Shown here: piece after piece, positions 23,175 through 32,000 of the stretch
Position numbering within the stretch: position 1 is the stretch's first letter
Layout of the letters: the number at the start of each line of letters is the position of its first letter
Assembly: GCA_017483985.1 (NCBI GenBank)
Contig: JAFUUB010000018.1
Coordinates: 1 to 40,534 of the forward strand
From: Bacteroidales bacterium
Lineage (GTDB): Bacteria > Bacteroidota > Bacteroidia > Bacteroidales > UBA932
Length of the DNA: 40,534 bases
Direction: 5' to 3'
Notes under the pieces: model-generated
Told to the model about the DNA's origin: nothing
What the model saw: only the letters and a program-made list of their open reading frames with translations
The model's database searches: none
Translations under genes and position numbers: made by a program

Positions 23175-24548
23175 ATGAAGATTTGCATCGGACTTTCCGG
23201 AGGCGTGGACTCCAGCGTAGCGGCCTGGCTGCTCAAGCAGCAGGGCTATGATGTCTTTGCCATGTTCATGCAGAACTGGCACGACGCCGATGCGACCCTG
23301 CACGGCGACTGTGAGTGGGAAGAGGACCGGTTCGTCGCCGAACTGGTCGCCCGCAAGATCGGCATCCCCTTCTATTTCGTGGACCTGAGCAAGCAGTACC
23401 GCCAGCGCGTGGTCGACTACATGTTCGACGAATATGCCAAGGGACGCACGCCGAATCCGGACGTGCTCTGCAACCGGGAAATCAAATTCGACGCCTTTTG
23501 GGAAGCGGCCAAGAAACTGGGAGCGGACAGGGTGGCGACCGGCCACTACTGCCGGAAAGAGGAGACCGTCGGTCCGGACGGGAAACCGGTATACCGCATC
23601 CTGGCCGGCACCGATCCGAACAAGGACCAGAGTTATTTCCTCTGCCAGCTGAGCCAGGAGCAGCTCTCCAAGGCCCTGTTCCCGATCGGGGACCTTCTCA
23701 AGCCCGAGGTGCGGCGCATCGCCCATGAAGCCGACCTGCCTTCCGCAGACAAGAAAGACTCCCAGGGCATCTGTTTCGTCGGCAAGGTCGACCTCCCGAC
23801 CTTCCTCCAGCAGAAACTGGAATCCCGCGAAGGCGATGTCATCGAAGTCTATGATGCTTACTATCAGGATAATGCGCAATACCGTTTCCTGCAGGAGACC
23901 CTCTCTTCGCTGACCGCCGACGGCCAACCGGCCCGGATGATCACCGAATATGTATCCGAGGACAAGGGCTCCGGCCAGGGGGCGGCCAACCGGTATGATC
24001 CGGAGAAACTGGCCGCTCTCCCCGATGAGGACTGGCTGCGGCTCAGCCAGCCCGTCACCTATGACCTGACCTTCGAGACGGAGACCTACCGAAGCGGCAA
24101 GCACCATGTCAAGAAGACCCGTTACAAGGAGAATCCTTTCGGCAAGATCCTCGGCAAACATGAAGGTGCCCAGTTCTATACCATCGGACAGCGGAAGGGC
24201 CTGAACATCGGCGGCCACGCCGATTCGCTCTTCGTCATTGCCACCGACGTCGAAAAGAACCTCATCTACGTCGGCGAAGGACACCGGCACAAAGGGCTGT
24301 CCCGCAGCTGCCTGCGCGTTGCGCCCGAAGAGATCCACTGGATCCGTCCGGACCAGGCCATGGTCCCCGGGGACATCCGGCGCTACCGGGTCCGGATCCG
24401 TTACCGTCAGCCGTTGCAGGACGCGACCCTGGTCCGCCGGGAAAACGGCCTGTACATCCTGTTCGACACCCCCCAGCGCGGCATCACCGCCGGACAGTTC
24501 GCCGTCTGGTATGACGGAGACGAGATGCTCGGCAGCGGAGCCATTTAA
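23175..24548 (+). CDS. mnmA: tRNA 2-thiouridylase MnmA, with an internal insertion
   Basis: A 457-residue enzyme that adds sulfur to U34 of tRNA-Lys, Glu and Gln. It has the PP-loop SGGVDSS (8-14), the first catalytic cysteine C99 in NPDVLCN and the second, C200, in GICFVG. The post-catalytic segment [17 protein letters not shown] (331-347) and the C-terminal beta barrel follow. Usual length is about 360-380; here roughly 100 extra residues (about 225-328) sit between the second cysteine and that segment. The ATG at 23175 is the only start that keeps the P-loop. It lies 4 bases past the SRP RNA T-run, so no room is left for a separate promoter unless it lies within the RNA gene. Confidence 0.93.
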   Translation: MKICIGLSGGVDSSVAAWLLKQQGYDVFAMFMQNWHDADATLHGDCEWEEDRFVAELVARKIGIPFYFVDLSKQYRQRVVDYMFDEYAKGRTPNPDVLCNREIKFDAFWEAAKKLGADRVATGHYCRKEETVGPDGKPVYRILAGTDPNKDQSYFLCQLSQEQLSKALFPIGDLLKPEVRRIAHEADLPSADKKDSQGICFVGKVDLPTFLQQKLESREGDVIEVYDAYYQDNAQYRFLQETLSSLTADGQPARMITEYVSEDKGSGQGAANRYDPEKLAALPDEDWLRLSQPVTYDLTFETETYRSGKHHVKKTRYKENPFGKILGKHEGAQFYTIGQRKGLNIGGHADSLFVIATDVEKNLIYVGEGHRHKGLSRSCLRVAPEEIHWIRPDQAMVPGDIRRYRVRIRYRQPLQDATLVRRENGLYILFDTPQRGITAGQFAVWYDGDEMLGSGAI

Positions 24549-24559
24549 CCATCCATCCC

Positions 24560-25726
24560 ATGTACGATTTTGACAAGGTTGTCGACCGACGCGGAACCGG
24601 CACGGTCAAATACGAAGCCCTCCCCGCCTATTTCGGAAAGGCGGATTTGCTGCCCCTCTGGGTCGCCGATATGGATTTCGAGACGCCGCCCTTCATCGTA
24701 GACGCCCTGAAACAACGGCTGGAGCATCCTGTTTTCGGGTACACCGTCATGCCCCAGGCCTGGTACGAGGCCGTCATCGGCTGGCTGCGCGACCGCCATG
24801 GCTGGGACGTCCGGAAAGAATGGCTCTCTTTCATCCCGGGGATCGTCAAAGGGATCGGCATGGTCATCAACGCCCTGCTGGGACCGGACGACAAAGTCGT
24901 CATCCAACCGCCTGTGTATCACCCGTTCCGGCTGGTCCCGCAGCACAACGGCCGCCAGGTGGCCTTCAACCCGCTGGTCCTGCGGGAAGACGGCGGCTAT
25001 GACATGGATTTCGAGAACCTGGAATCCGTCCTGCAGGATCCGGCCTGCCGGCTGCTGATCCTTTCGAACCCGCACAACCCGGCCGGTATCGCCTGGCCGC
25101 GCGAGACCCTGCAGAAACTCGCCGAAATCTGCCACCGGCACCATGTCACCGTCATCTCGGACGAGATCCACTGCGACATGGCCCTCTTCGGGCACAAGCA
25201 CGTTCCCTTCGCGACCGTCAGCCCGGAAGCCGCCGCCATCAGCATCACCTTCGGCGCCCCTTCCAAGACGTTCAACATCGCCGGCATCGTCAGTTCCTAC
25301 GCCGTCGTACCGGATCCAACCCTTCGGAAGAAATTCTATGACTGGCTGGAAGCCAATGAGTTCGGTGCACCGGATATCTTTGCCCCCATCGCCACGGTCG
25401 CTGCCTATACGCAGGGCGAACCCTGGCGGGAGGAACTGGTCGCCTACCTGGAGGACAATGTCCGGTTCGTGGAAGAATTCTTGAAAGCCCACATCCCGGC
25501 CATCCGTCCCCTGCGCCCGCAGGCCTCCTTCCTGGTCTGGCTGGACTGCCGCGGACTGGGACTGAGCCACGACGCACTCATCGACCTGTTTGTGAACCGG
25601 GCCGGACTGGCCCTCAACGACGGAGAAATATTCGGCGCACCCGGATGGATGCGCCTCAACATCGGAACGCCCCGGACCGTCCTGGCCGAGGCGTTGGAAA
25701 AACTCGCTAGATGCTGTCGAAAATAA
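24560..25726 (+). CDS. MalY/PatB family PLP-dependent C-S lyase/aminotransferase
   Basis: A 388-residue fold-type I PLP enzyme. Opening residues MYDFDKVVDRRGTGTVKY and LPLWVADMDFETPPFI (31-46) are typical of the MalY/PatB group (cystathionine beta-lyase activity). The cofactor contacts are visible: SNPHNPAG (169-176), DEIHCD with Asp201, and Lys236 in SKTFNIAG as the Schiff-base lysine. It starts 11 bases after mnmA, so the two are probably co-transcribed; a C-S lyase next to a thiouridylase fits sulfur metabolism, but this link is inference. Its 3' end overlaps the convergent cytidine deaminase gene by 20 bases. Confidence 0.9.
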   Translation: MYDFDKVVDRRGTGTVKYEALPAYFGKADLLPLWVADMDFETPPFIVDALKQRLEHPVFGYTVMPQAWYEAVIGWLRDRHGWDVRKEWLSFIPGIVKGIGMVINALLGPDDKVVIQPPVYHPFRLVPQHNGRQVAFNPLVLREDGGYDMDFENLESVLQDPACRLLILSNPHNPAGIAWPRETLQKLAEICHRHHVTVISDEIHCDMALFGHKHVPFATVSPEAAAISITFGAPSKTFNIAGIVSSYAVVPDPTLRKKFYDWLEANEFGAPDIFAPIATVAAYTQGEPWREELVAYLEDNVRFVEEFLKAHIPAIRPLRPQASFLVWLDCRGLGLSHDALIDLFVNRAGLALNDGEIFGAPGWMRLNIGTPRTVLAEALEKLARCCRK

Positions 25727-26180
25727 ACGGCAGGACGTCTTCGACCTTTTCAAATTTCCAGATGGACTTGCCGCCGGTCATGATCACGCTCATAGGACGG
25801 CCTCCAATCTTCTGATACTCAGCCATTACCTGGCGGCAAGCGCCGCACGGGGTCGCCGGCGTGTCGCACACACCGAAGGCAGGACCGCCCACGATCGCGA
25901 TGCAGACCATCGGGACGCCCGGGTACTGCGCACCGGCGGCGAACATCGCCGTCCGCTCCGCGCACAGGCCGGAGGGAGAGGCTGCATTTTCCTGGTTGGA
26001 CCCCTTGACGATCTCGCCGTTCTCGAGCAAGACGGCTGCGCCGACGTTGAAATGGGAATACGGGGCATAGGAAGTCAGCTGCGCCTGCCGGGCCGCCTTG
26101 ATGAGGGCCTGGTCTTTCGGGTCCAGTTCTTCGATGTCCGCGTATTCGGTATAATTGATTTCTACTTTCCGATTTGTCAT
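25707..26180 (-). CDS. cdd: cytidine deaminase
   Basis: A 157-residue zinc enzyme that converts cytidine and deoxycytidine to the uridine forms for pyrimidine salvage. The zinc ligands are Cys73 in GLCAERTA (with Glu75 as the proton shuttle) and Cys112 and Cys115 in PCGACRQ, the pattern of the short tetrameric type. YAPYSHFNVGAA (38-49) forms the substrate pocket. A ~22-residue N-terminal extension precedes the core. It has a perfect promoter (26203-26233). Its end overlaps the MalY-type gene tail to tail by 20 bases. Confidence 0.95.
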   Translation of the reverse strand: MTNRKVEINYTEYADIEELDPKDQALIKAARQAQLTSYAPYSHFNVGAAVLLENGEIVKGSNQENAASPSGLCAERTAMFAAGAQYPGVPMVCIAIVGGPAFGVCDTPATPCGACRQVMAEYQKIGGRPMSVIMTGGKSIWKFEKVEDVLPFIFDSI

Positions 26181-26202
26181 AGCCGTGTCATTATGTGGAC
26201 TT

Positions 26203-26233
26203 CAAATATACGGAAAATATCCTCAAAAACAAA
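26203..26233 (-). promoter_or_regulatory. cdd promoter
   Basis: On the minus strand TTTG at 26233-26230, 19 bases, TATATTTG at 26210-26203: a perfect match. The ATG follows 22 bases after the -7 element. It begins 3 bases past the stop of the upstream flavoprotein gene. Confidence 0.85.
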
Positions 26234-26236
26234 TTC

Positions 26237-27952
26237 TTACTCCGCTTCAGGCGCCTGCGCCGCAGCCTCGGCCGGTTCCGGACGGAGGTAGCGGGCTGCC
26301 GCGACGGCGCAATTGATGCCGTCCAATGCGGAAGAGACGATGCCGCCCGCATACCCGGCGCCTTCGCCGCCCGGGAAGAGGCCCGGCACCTGCGGACACT
26401 GGAAGGTCTCCGGGTCGCGGACGATGCGGATCGGAGAAGAGGTCCGGGATTCGACACCCAGCAGGAGGGCGTCATTGGTATAATACCCGCGCATGCCGTG
26501 CATGTTGACCGCTGGGAAGGCTTCCTGCAGCCGCTCGGCTACATGGGCCGGCAGCAGTTCGTGCAGCGGGGCGGAGACCACGCCCGGATGATAGGACGTC
26601 TCGGGCAGGTTCTCGGACAGCTCGCCCTCGCAGAAATCGACCATCCGCTGGGCCGGGGCCTTCATCAGGTTGTCGCCTTCGCCGGAATGCGACTGCACAT
26701 AGTCATACATCTTCTTTTCGACGTCATGCTGGAAATCCAGCAGGGAGAAAGCACCCGCGGCCTTGTACGGCTCCGGTTCGTCGCCCGGCTCGATGGACAC
26801 CACCACGCCGGAATTGGCCCATTTGGAGTTGCGGGAGGAATTGGACATGCCATTGAGCACCAGGGTTCCGGGCTCCGTGGAAGACGGGACCAGGATACCC
26901 CCCGGGCACATGCAGAACGAGAAGACACCCCGCTCGACCGGTTCCCCGTCCGGACCCGGCGCCACGACCTGCTCGACGAAGTTGTATTCCGCCGCTGGCA
27001 TGCCGGGTTCCCACTGGCCACGGTAGCGGATCTTGTTGATCAGCGACTGCGGATGCTCTACCCGGACGCCCATGGCAAAGCCCTTGGCCTCCAGTTCCCA
27101 GCCCTTGTCGCGGAACATCTCGTAGATATCGCGGGCGGAATGGCCGGTCGCCAGGATGACGGCCGCCGCCTTGTACGTCACCTTTTTCGGTTTGGGACCG
27201 TTCTGGTCCGTCACTTTCACATTGAAGGCGCCGGTGGTCTTGAGCCGGGAGATGTCCTCGACCCGGGAGTTGAAATGGTACTCGCCGCCATGTTCCTCGA
27301 TGCAGCGGCGGATGCCCTCCACCACCTTCGGGAGCTTGTCCGTCCCGATGTGCGGGTGGGCGTCGATGAGGATGGAGCGGTCGGCTCCGAAACCGACGAA
27401 CTGGTACAGGACCTCCCGGATATCACCCCGTTTGGAAGAGCGGGTGAACAGCTTGCCGTCGGAAAAGGCACCGGCGCCGCCTTCCCCGTAACAATAGTTC
27501 GAGTCCGGATCCACGACGCCGGTACGGGACAGGCGGGCCATGTCGGTCTTCCGGGCATGGACGTCCTTGCCGCGTTCCAGCACGATCGGACGGAAGCCGA
27601 GCATCAGGAGTTTCAGGGCGGCGAACAGGCCGGCCGGGCCGGCACCGACGACGATCACCGGTTCCGCATCCGTAACATCCTGATAAGGAGCCGGCTGGTA
27701 TTCCTTGTATTCATAATTCTTGAACGCCTCAATCCGATAGACCATCCGGACCTCGCCCCGCGCATCGACGGAGCGGTGGGCGATGCGGCAGACCGCATCG
27801 GCTCCGACCATCGTCGGCTGGTAGGACTTGGACGGGTCGATGACGTTGATGACGGCGCCCCGGCGGAGACGCAATTCTTCGGCGGCCTTGCGCCGGATGT
27901 CGTCCAGGCGCGGTTCGCGGCCCATCGGACAGGTGATATCGAATGTTTTCAT
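26237..27952 (-). CDS. FAD-dependent oxidoreductase of the COG2509 type
   Basis: A 571-residue flavoprotein. An N-terminal module of about 90 residues (DDIRRKAAEELRLRRGAV, VYRIEAF) precedes the FAD site VVGAGPAGLFAALKL (101-115). Further family segments are CYGEGGAGAFSDGKLFTR, ILATGHSARDIYEMF and the C-terminal FPGGEGAGYAGGIVSSALDG. Members are common in Bacteroidota, and their substrate is, to my knowledge, unknown. The start at 27952 is chosen because it lies one base after the tsaD stop; the frame extends upstream only through tsaD coding sequence. It is probably co-transcribed with tsaD. Confidence 0.88.
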   Translation of the reverse strand: MKTFDITCPMGREPRLDDIRRKAAEELRLRRGAVINVIDPSKSYQPTMVGADAVCRIAHRSVDARGEVRMVYRIEAFKNYEYKEYQPAPYQDVTDAEPVIVVGAGPAGLFAALKLLMLGFRPIVLERGKDVHARKTDMARLSRTGVVDPDSNYCYGEGGAGAFSDGKLFTRSSKRGDIREVLYQFVGFGADRSILIDAHPHIGTDKLPKVVEGIRRCIEEHGGEYHFNSRVEDISRLKTTGAFNVKVTDQNGPKPKKVTYKAAAVILATGHSARDIYEMFRDKGWELEAKGFAMGVRVEHPQSLINKIRYRGQWEPGMPAAEYNFVEQVVAPGPDGEPVERGVFSFCMCPGGILVPSSTEPGTLVLNGMSNSSRNSKWANSGVVVSIEPGDEPEPYKAAGAFSLLDFQHDVEKKMYDYVQSHSGEGDNLMKAPAQRMVDFCEGELSENLPETSYHPGVVSAPLHELLPAHVAERLQEAFPAVNMHGMRGYYTNDALLLGVESRTSSPIRIVRDPETFQCPQVPGLFPGGEGAGYAGGIVSSALDGINCAVAAARYLRPEPAEAAAQAPEAE

Positions 27953-27953
27953 G

Positions 27954-28976
27954 TTAAAAATCTGACATGCGGGAGACCGGGGCGACATCGAGGGCGGTCC
28001 GCTCCCCGGCGAGGTAATGGAAATAGCCGGCGATGGCGATCATCGCGGCGTTGTCCGTGGTAAACTTGAATTCGGGAAGATACGTATTCCAGCGACGGCG
28101 GCGGCCTTCCTCCAGGATCCGTTCCCGCAGCCCGCTGTTGGCGGAGACGCCTCCGCCGATCGTGATTTCGCGGATGCCCGTCTGCCTGGCGGCCTTGACC
28201 AGTTTGTCCATCAGGATGTCGATCAGGGTCTTCTGGAACGAGGCGCAGAGGTCCTCCTTGTTGTTTTCCATGAACTGCGGATCCTTCGCCATCTCATCCC
28301 GTACAAAGTACAGGAGCGAAGTCTTCACGCCGCTGAAACTGTAGTCCAGGCCCGGGATGTGGGGCTTGGCAAAGGTGAAGCGGGTCGGGTCGCCTTGCTT
28401 GGCGAGCCGGTCGATGACCGGTCCGCCGGGATAGCCCAGGCCCATCATTTTCGCGCATTTGTCGAAGGCCTCTCCCACAGCGTCGTCGATGGTCTGTCCG
28501 AGGATTTCGAATTCGAGCAGGCTATCCACCCGGACGATCTGGGAGTTGCCGCCGGACACGAGCAGGCACAGGTACGGGAAAGCCGGCTGGCGGTTCTCCG
28601 CCCCTTCCTGCTTGATGAAATTGGCCAGGATGTGTCCCTGGAGATGATTGACCATGACGATTGGCTTGTCGAGCGCCACGCCCAGTGCCTTGGCGAAGGA
28701 AGTGCCTACCAGCAGGGACCCGAGCAGGCCCGGTCCCCGGGTGAAAGCGATGGCGGTCAGGTCGGCCGGATCGACTCCGGCCTTGGAAAGGGCCTGGCTG
28801 ACGACAGGAACGATATTGGCCTCATGCGCACGCGACGCCAGTTCCGGGACTACGCCGCCGAAATCCTTGTGCACCTGCTGACTGGCAATCACGTTGGAGA
28901 GCAGATAGCCGTCGCGGATGACGGCTGCCGAGGTGTCATCGCATGAAGATTCGATTCCGAGAATGATGTCTGCCAT
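27954..28976 (-). CDS. tsaD: tRNA N6-adenosine threonylcarbamoyltransferase
   Basis: A 340-residue Kae1/TsaD protein that, with TsaB and TsaE, transfers the threonylcarbamoyl group to A37 of ANN-decoding tRNAs. The start IILGIESSCDDTSAAVI and ASQ..HKDFGGVVPELASRAH (31-51) are diagnostic. The metal-binding histidines are H111 and H115 in NHLQGH, the same numbers as in E. coli. TTDNAAMIA near the C terminus gives the third metal ligand. The ATG at 28976 is preferred; the upstream frame to 29012 covers the promoter. The gene diverges from tamB. Confidence 0.96.
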   Translation of the reverse strand: MADIILGIESSCDDTSAAVIRDGYLLSNVIASQQVHKDFGGVVPELASRAHEANIVPVVSQALSKAGVDPADLTAIAFTRGPGLLGSLLVGTSFAKALGVALDKPIVMVNHLQGHILANFIKQEGAENRQPAFPYLCLLVSGGNSQIVRVDSLLEFEILGQTIDDAVGEAFDKCAKMMGLGYPGGPVIDRLAKQGDPTRFTFAKPHIPGLDYSFSGVKTSLLYFVRDEMAKDPQFMENNKEDLCASFQKTLIDILMDKLVKAARQTGIREITIGGGVSANSGLRERILEEGRRRRWNTYLPEFKFTTDNAAMIAIAGYFHYLAGERTALDVAPVSRMSDF

Positions 28977-29001
28977 TTTTCTGAAAGAACTATTGTGGCT
29001 G

Positions 29002-29017
29002 CAAAGATACAAAAATA
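29002..29017 (-). promoter_or_regulatory. two overlapping -7 elements before tsaD
   Basis: On the minus strand TATTTTTG (29017-29010) is followed at once by TATCTTTG (29009-29002); both match TAnnTTTG. The nearer one is 25 bases before the tsaD ATG. No clear -33 TTTG is seen for either. Confidence 0.6.
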
Positions 29018-29052
29018 TCCGCGCAGGCGCACGGGAAACCGCAATTATTTCC

Positions 29053-29060
29053 TATTTTTG
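29053..29060 (+). promoter_or_regulatory. -7 element directly before tamB
   Basis: TATTTTTG matches TAnnTTTG and ends 8 bases before the ATG at 29069, so the transcript would have a leader of at most one or two bases. There is no TTTG at -33. Confidence 0.45.
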
Positions 29061-29068
29061 TAAGTTAA

Positions 29069-32000
29069 ATGAAAAGGCTCCTGAAGATAACCGGATATGT
29101 GGCAGGCATCCTGTTGGTGCTTCTGCTGCTGTTGCTCATCGTCCTGCAGTCCCCCATGGCGCAGACGTGGGCCACCCGGAAGGTCGTCGGGATGCTGGAC
29201 AGCGTCATCGACGGCGACATTTCCGTAGGGAAAGTGCACATCCGTCCCTTCGACGCCGTGGTCCTCAAAGACGTGTCCATCGTGGACCGCGCGCCCTATG
29301 CCGCCGACGGGATCCAGCCCCTGGACACTTTCGCCAAAGCAGATTATATCACGGTCCGGATCAAGCCCTCCACCCTGCTGAAGCAAGGGGTCATCGACCT
29401 GACCGAAGCCTATGTGGAGAACGGCTACTTCGTCCTGACCAACGAGCCGCAGGGACAGGGCAACCTCAAACGGATCTTCCGCCAGGGCGATCCGAAGCCC
29501 AAGGAGCCCAAGGAACCGGACGACAAGGAGATCCTCCGGGTCGGACGCGTGGAAATCAACGGGTTCCGCTTCCGCCTTCGCAATTACAACAGCACCGCAT
29601 CGGTCCCGTCCGACGCCATCAACTGGGCGGACCTGGACGTGAGCGACATCCACCTGAAAGGCCGGAAACTGCGGATGCACGGAAAGGTCGTGGAAGGGAT
29701 CGCGGACGAGCTCTCCTGCCGGGAGAAAAGCGGCATGGTCATCCACCACATCAGCGGCCAGGCCCGCGTCGGGGATGGAAAGACCCTCATCAAGGACCTG
29801 CGGATCCGGGACCGCTACAGCGACCTGAAGCTGGGCGAATTCCAGATGACCTATGACGGCATGGGCGCCTTCAGCAACTTCCTGGAAGAGGTCCGGCTCG
29901 ACGGAGACATCCGCAGCAGCCGGCTCAACCTCGAGACCATCGGGTATTTCGCGCCCACGCTGCGCAGGATGTCCCTGGTCACCAACCTGGACGGTGAAGT
30001 CCATGGATACATCAACGACCTGCATGTCAAGCAACTCCGCTTCAACACCCTGGACAGCGGCGTATCGGCCCGGGTCGACGGCTCGCTCATCGGCCTTCCC
30101 GATGCCACCGGCATGCTCCTGAACTATAAGATCCACGGCCTGTCCTTCACACTGGCGCAGTTGGAGAAATTCATCCGCGGCTGGGCCCCCGGTGTCCGGA
30201 TCGGCCTGGACAAATACGCCAAGGGTGAGACCTTCACCTTCAACGGGACGGCCGTCGGCCCGATCAACCGCCTGGCGGTAAACGGGGACATCACCTCGGG
30301 CGTCGGCGCACTCAGCACCGTACTGGACCTGCGGAATGTCACCGATCCCAAGCGGCCGATCCTGATCGGCGGACGGCTCCGCACGAAAGACCTCGACGTG
30401 GGACGGATCGCCGGCATCGAAGCCCTCGGTCCTGTCAGCCTGTCCACGAACCTGCAGGCGACCCTCGCCGGGAGTTCGCCGACCGTCCGGATCGACACCC
30501 TGTCGGTGGACCGGCTCCATGCCCTGGGGTACGACTACACCGGCATCGCCGCCACCGGATCCTATTCCGGAAATGCCTTCGACGGTCGCATCATCTGCAG
30601 CGACCCGAACCTCAACTTCCTCTTCCAGGGCATTTTCACCCTCTCGCCGAAGACCCGCAACGCCGTCTATAAGTTCTATGCCAACCTCGGCTATGCCGAC
30701 CTGAATGCCCTGAACATCGACAAGCGCGGCACCTCCCGCGTGAGCCTGCGGACCAGCGCCAACTTCAACCGGGTCGACGGGAACGACCTGATCGGCAACA
30801 TCGATATCCAGGATGTCCAGCTGACCGACATGAACGGGCACCATGACATCGGCGACATTTCCATCGCATCCCATACCAGCGACGACGTCAGCCGCATCCG
30901 CCTGCAGTCCCGGTTCGCCGAGGGAACGTACATCGGCACCGGATTCGTCACCCAGTTCATCCAGGACCTGCAGGACATCACGGTCCGCAAGGAACTCCCC
31001 TCCCTCTTCCGCCAGGAGCCGCGCGAATGGGCCGGCAATTCCTACGACATCCATTTCCAGACCCATGACACCCAGGCCATCCTGGCCTTCCTCAAGCCGG
31101 GCATCTACGTGGCCGATTCCACCGATATCCGCCTGCGGATCGACGACGTCGGCAGTCTGGACGCGACGGTCCAGTCCCGCCGGATCGCCTTGAATGACAA
31201 ATACCTCAAGGACATGAAACTGACGCTCGACAACGAAGGCGGAGCGCTGAACGGCGTGCTGACCGGCAGCGAGCTCAACATATCCCCGATCCGGGCGCTG
31301 TCCAACCGGATGATCCTGCTGGCCGACGATGACCACGTCGGCGTCGGATTCAGCTATGACAACGAGACGGAAGCCGCCAACAAGGGCGAACTCCTGCTGT
31401 CCGGCCAGCTCGGTCGCTCCGAGAGCGACTCCCTGCTGCTGCGGGCGGAAGTCCTGCCTTCCGGAATCTATCTCAACGGTGACCCCTGGTCGATCAAACG
31501 CGCCGGGATCGGCATCTACGGTCCGGACATCAAGGTGAACGGACTGACGTTCGACAACGACCTGCAGAGCCTGCGGATCGACGGCGGCTATTCCTCCCAA
31601 CGGAGCGATACCCTGCATGTCGACCTGGACAACTTCGACCTCGGTGCCCTCAATACCTTCATCGGCGGCGGACTGGACCTGCAGGGCCGTGCAACCGGCG
31701 ACGTATGGCTGGAATCCCCGTTGAAAGACCGGATCGGCGTCCTGGCCAGCCTGCAAGTCAAGGAGGCCTCCATCGCCGGAGAGGCGCTCGGTACCCTGGA
31801 TATCGGCAGTACCTGGGACGACGCGCGCAATGGCTTCGACATCCGGGTCCGGAACCTCTTGAACGGAGGCAGCAACCTCCAGGCACAGGCCTTCATCCCC
31901 TCTTCGTTCAAGACGGTGGAAGGACGGCTGGACCTCGACCGGCTGGACCTGACCTACGCCGAGCCCATCCTGTCCTCCCTGTTCAGCGAGATGGACGGCT

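Noticed and set aside
29045..31756. 903-residue open frame on the minus strand
   Set aside because: Antisense of tamB, rich in V, D, G, Q and P from mirrored codons; no motif. The same holds for 21930-24338 (-), 4190-6406 (+), 6376-8220 (+), 12591-14597 (+), 1165-2631 (-) and 38011-39783 (+).
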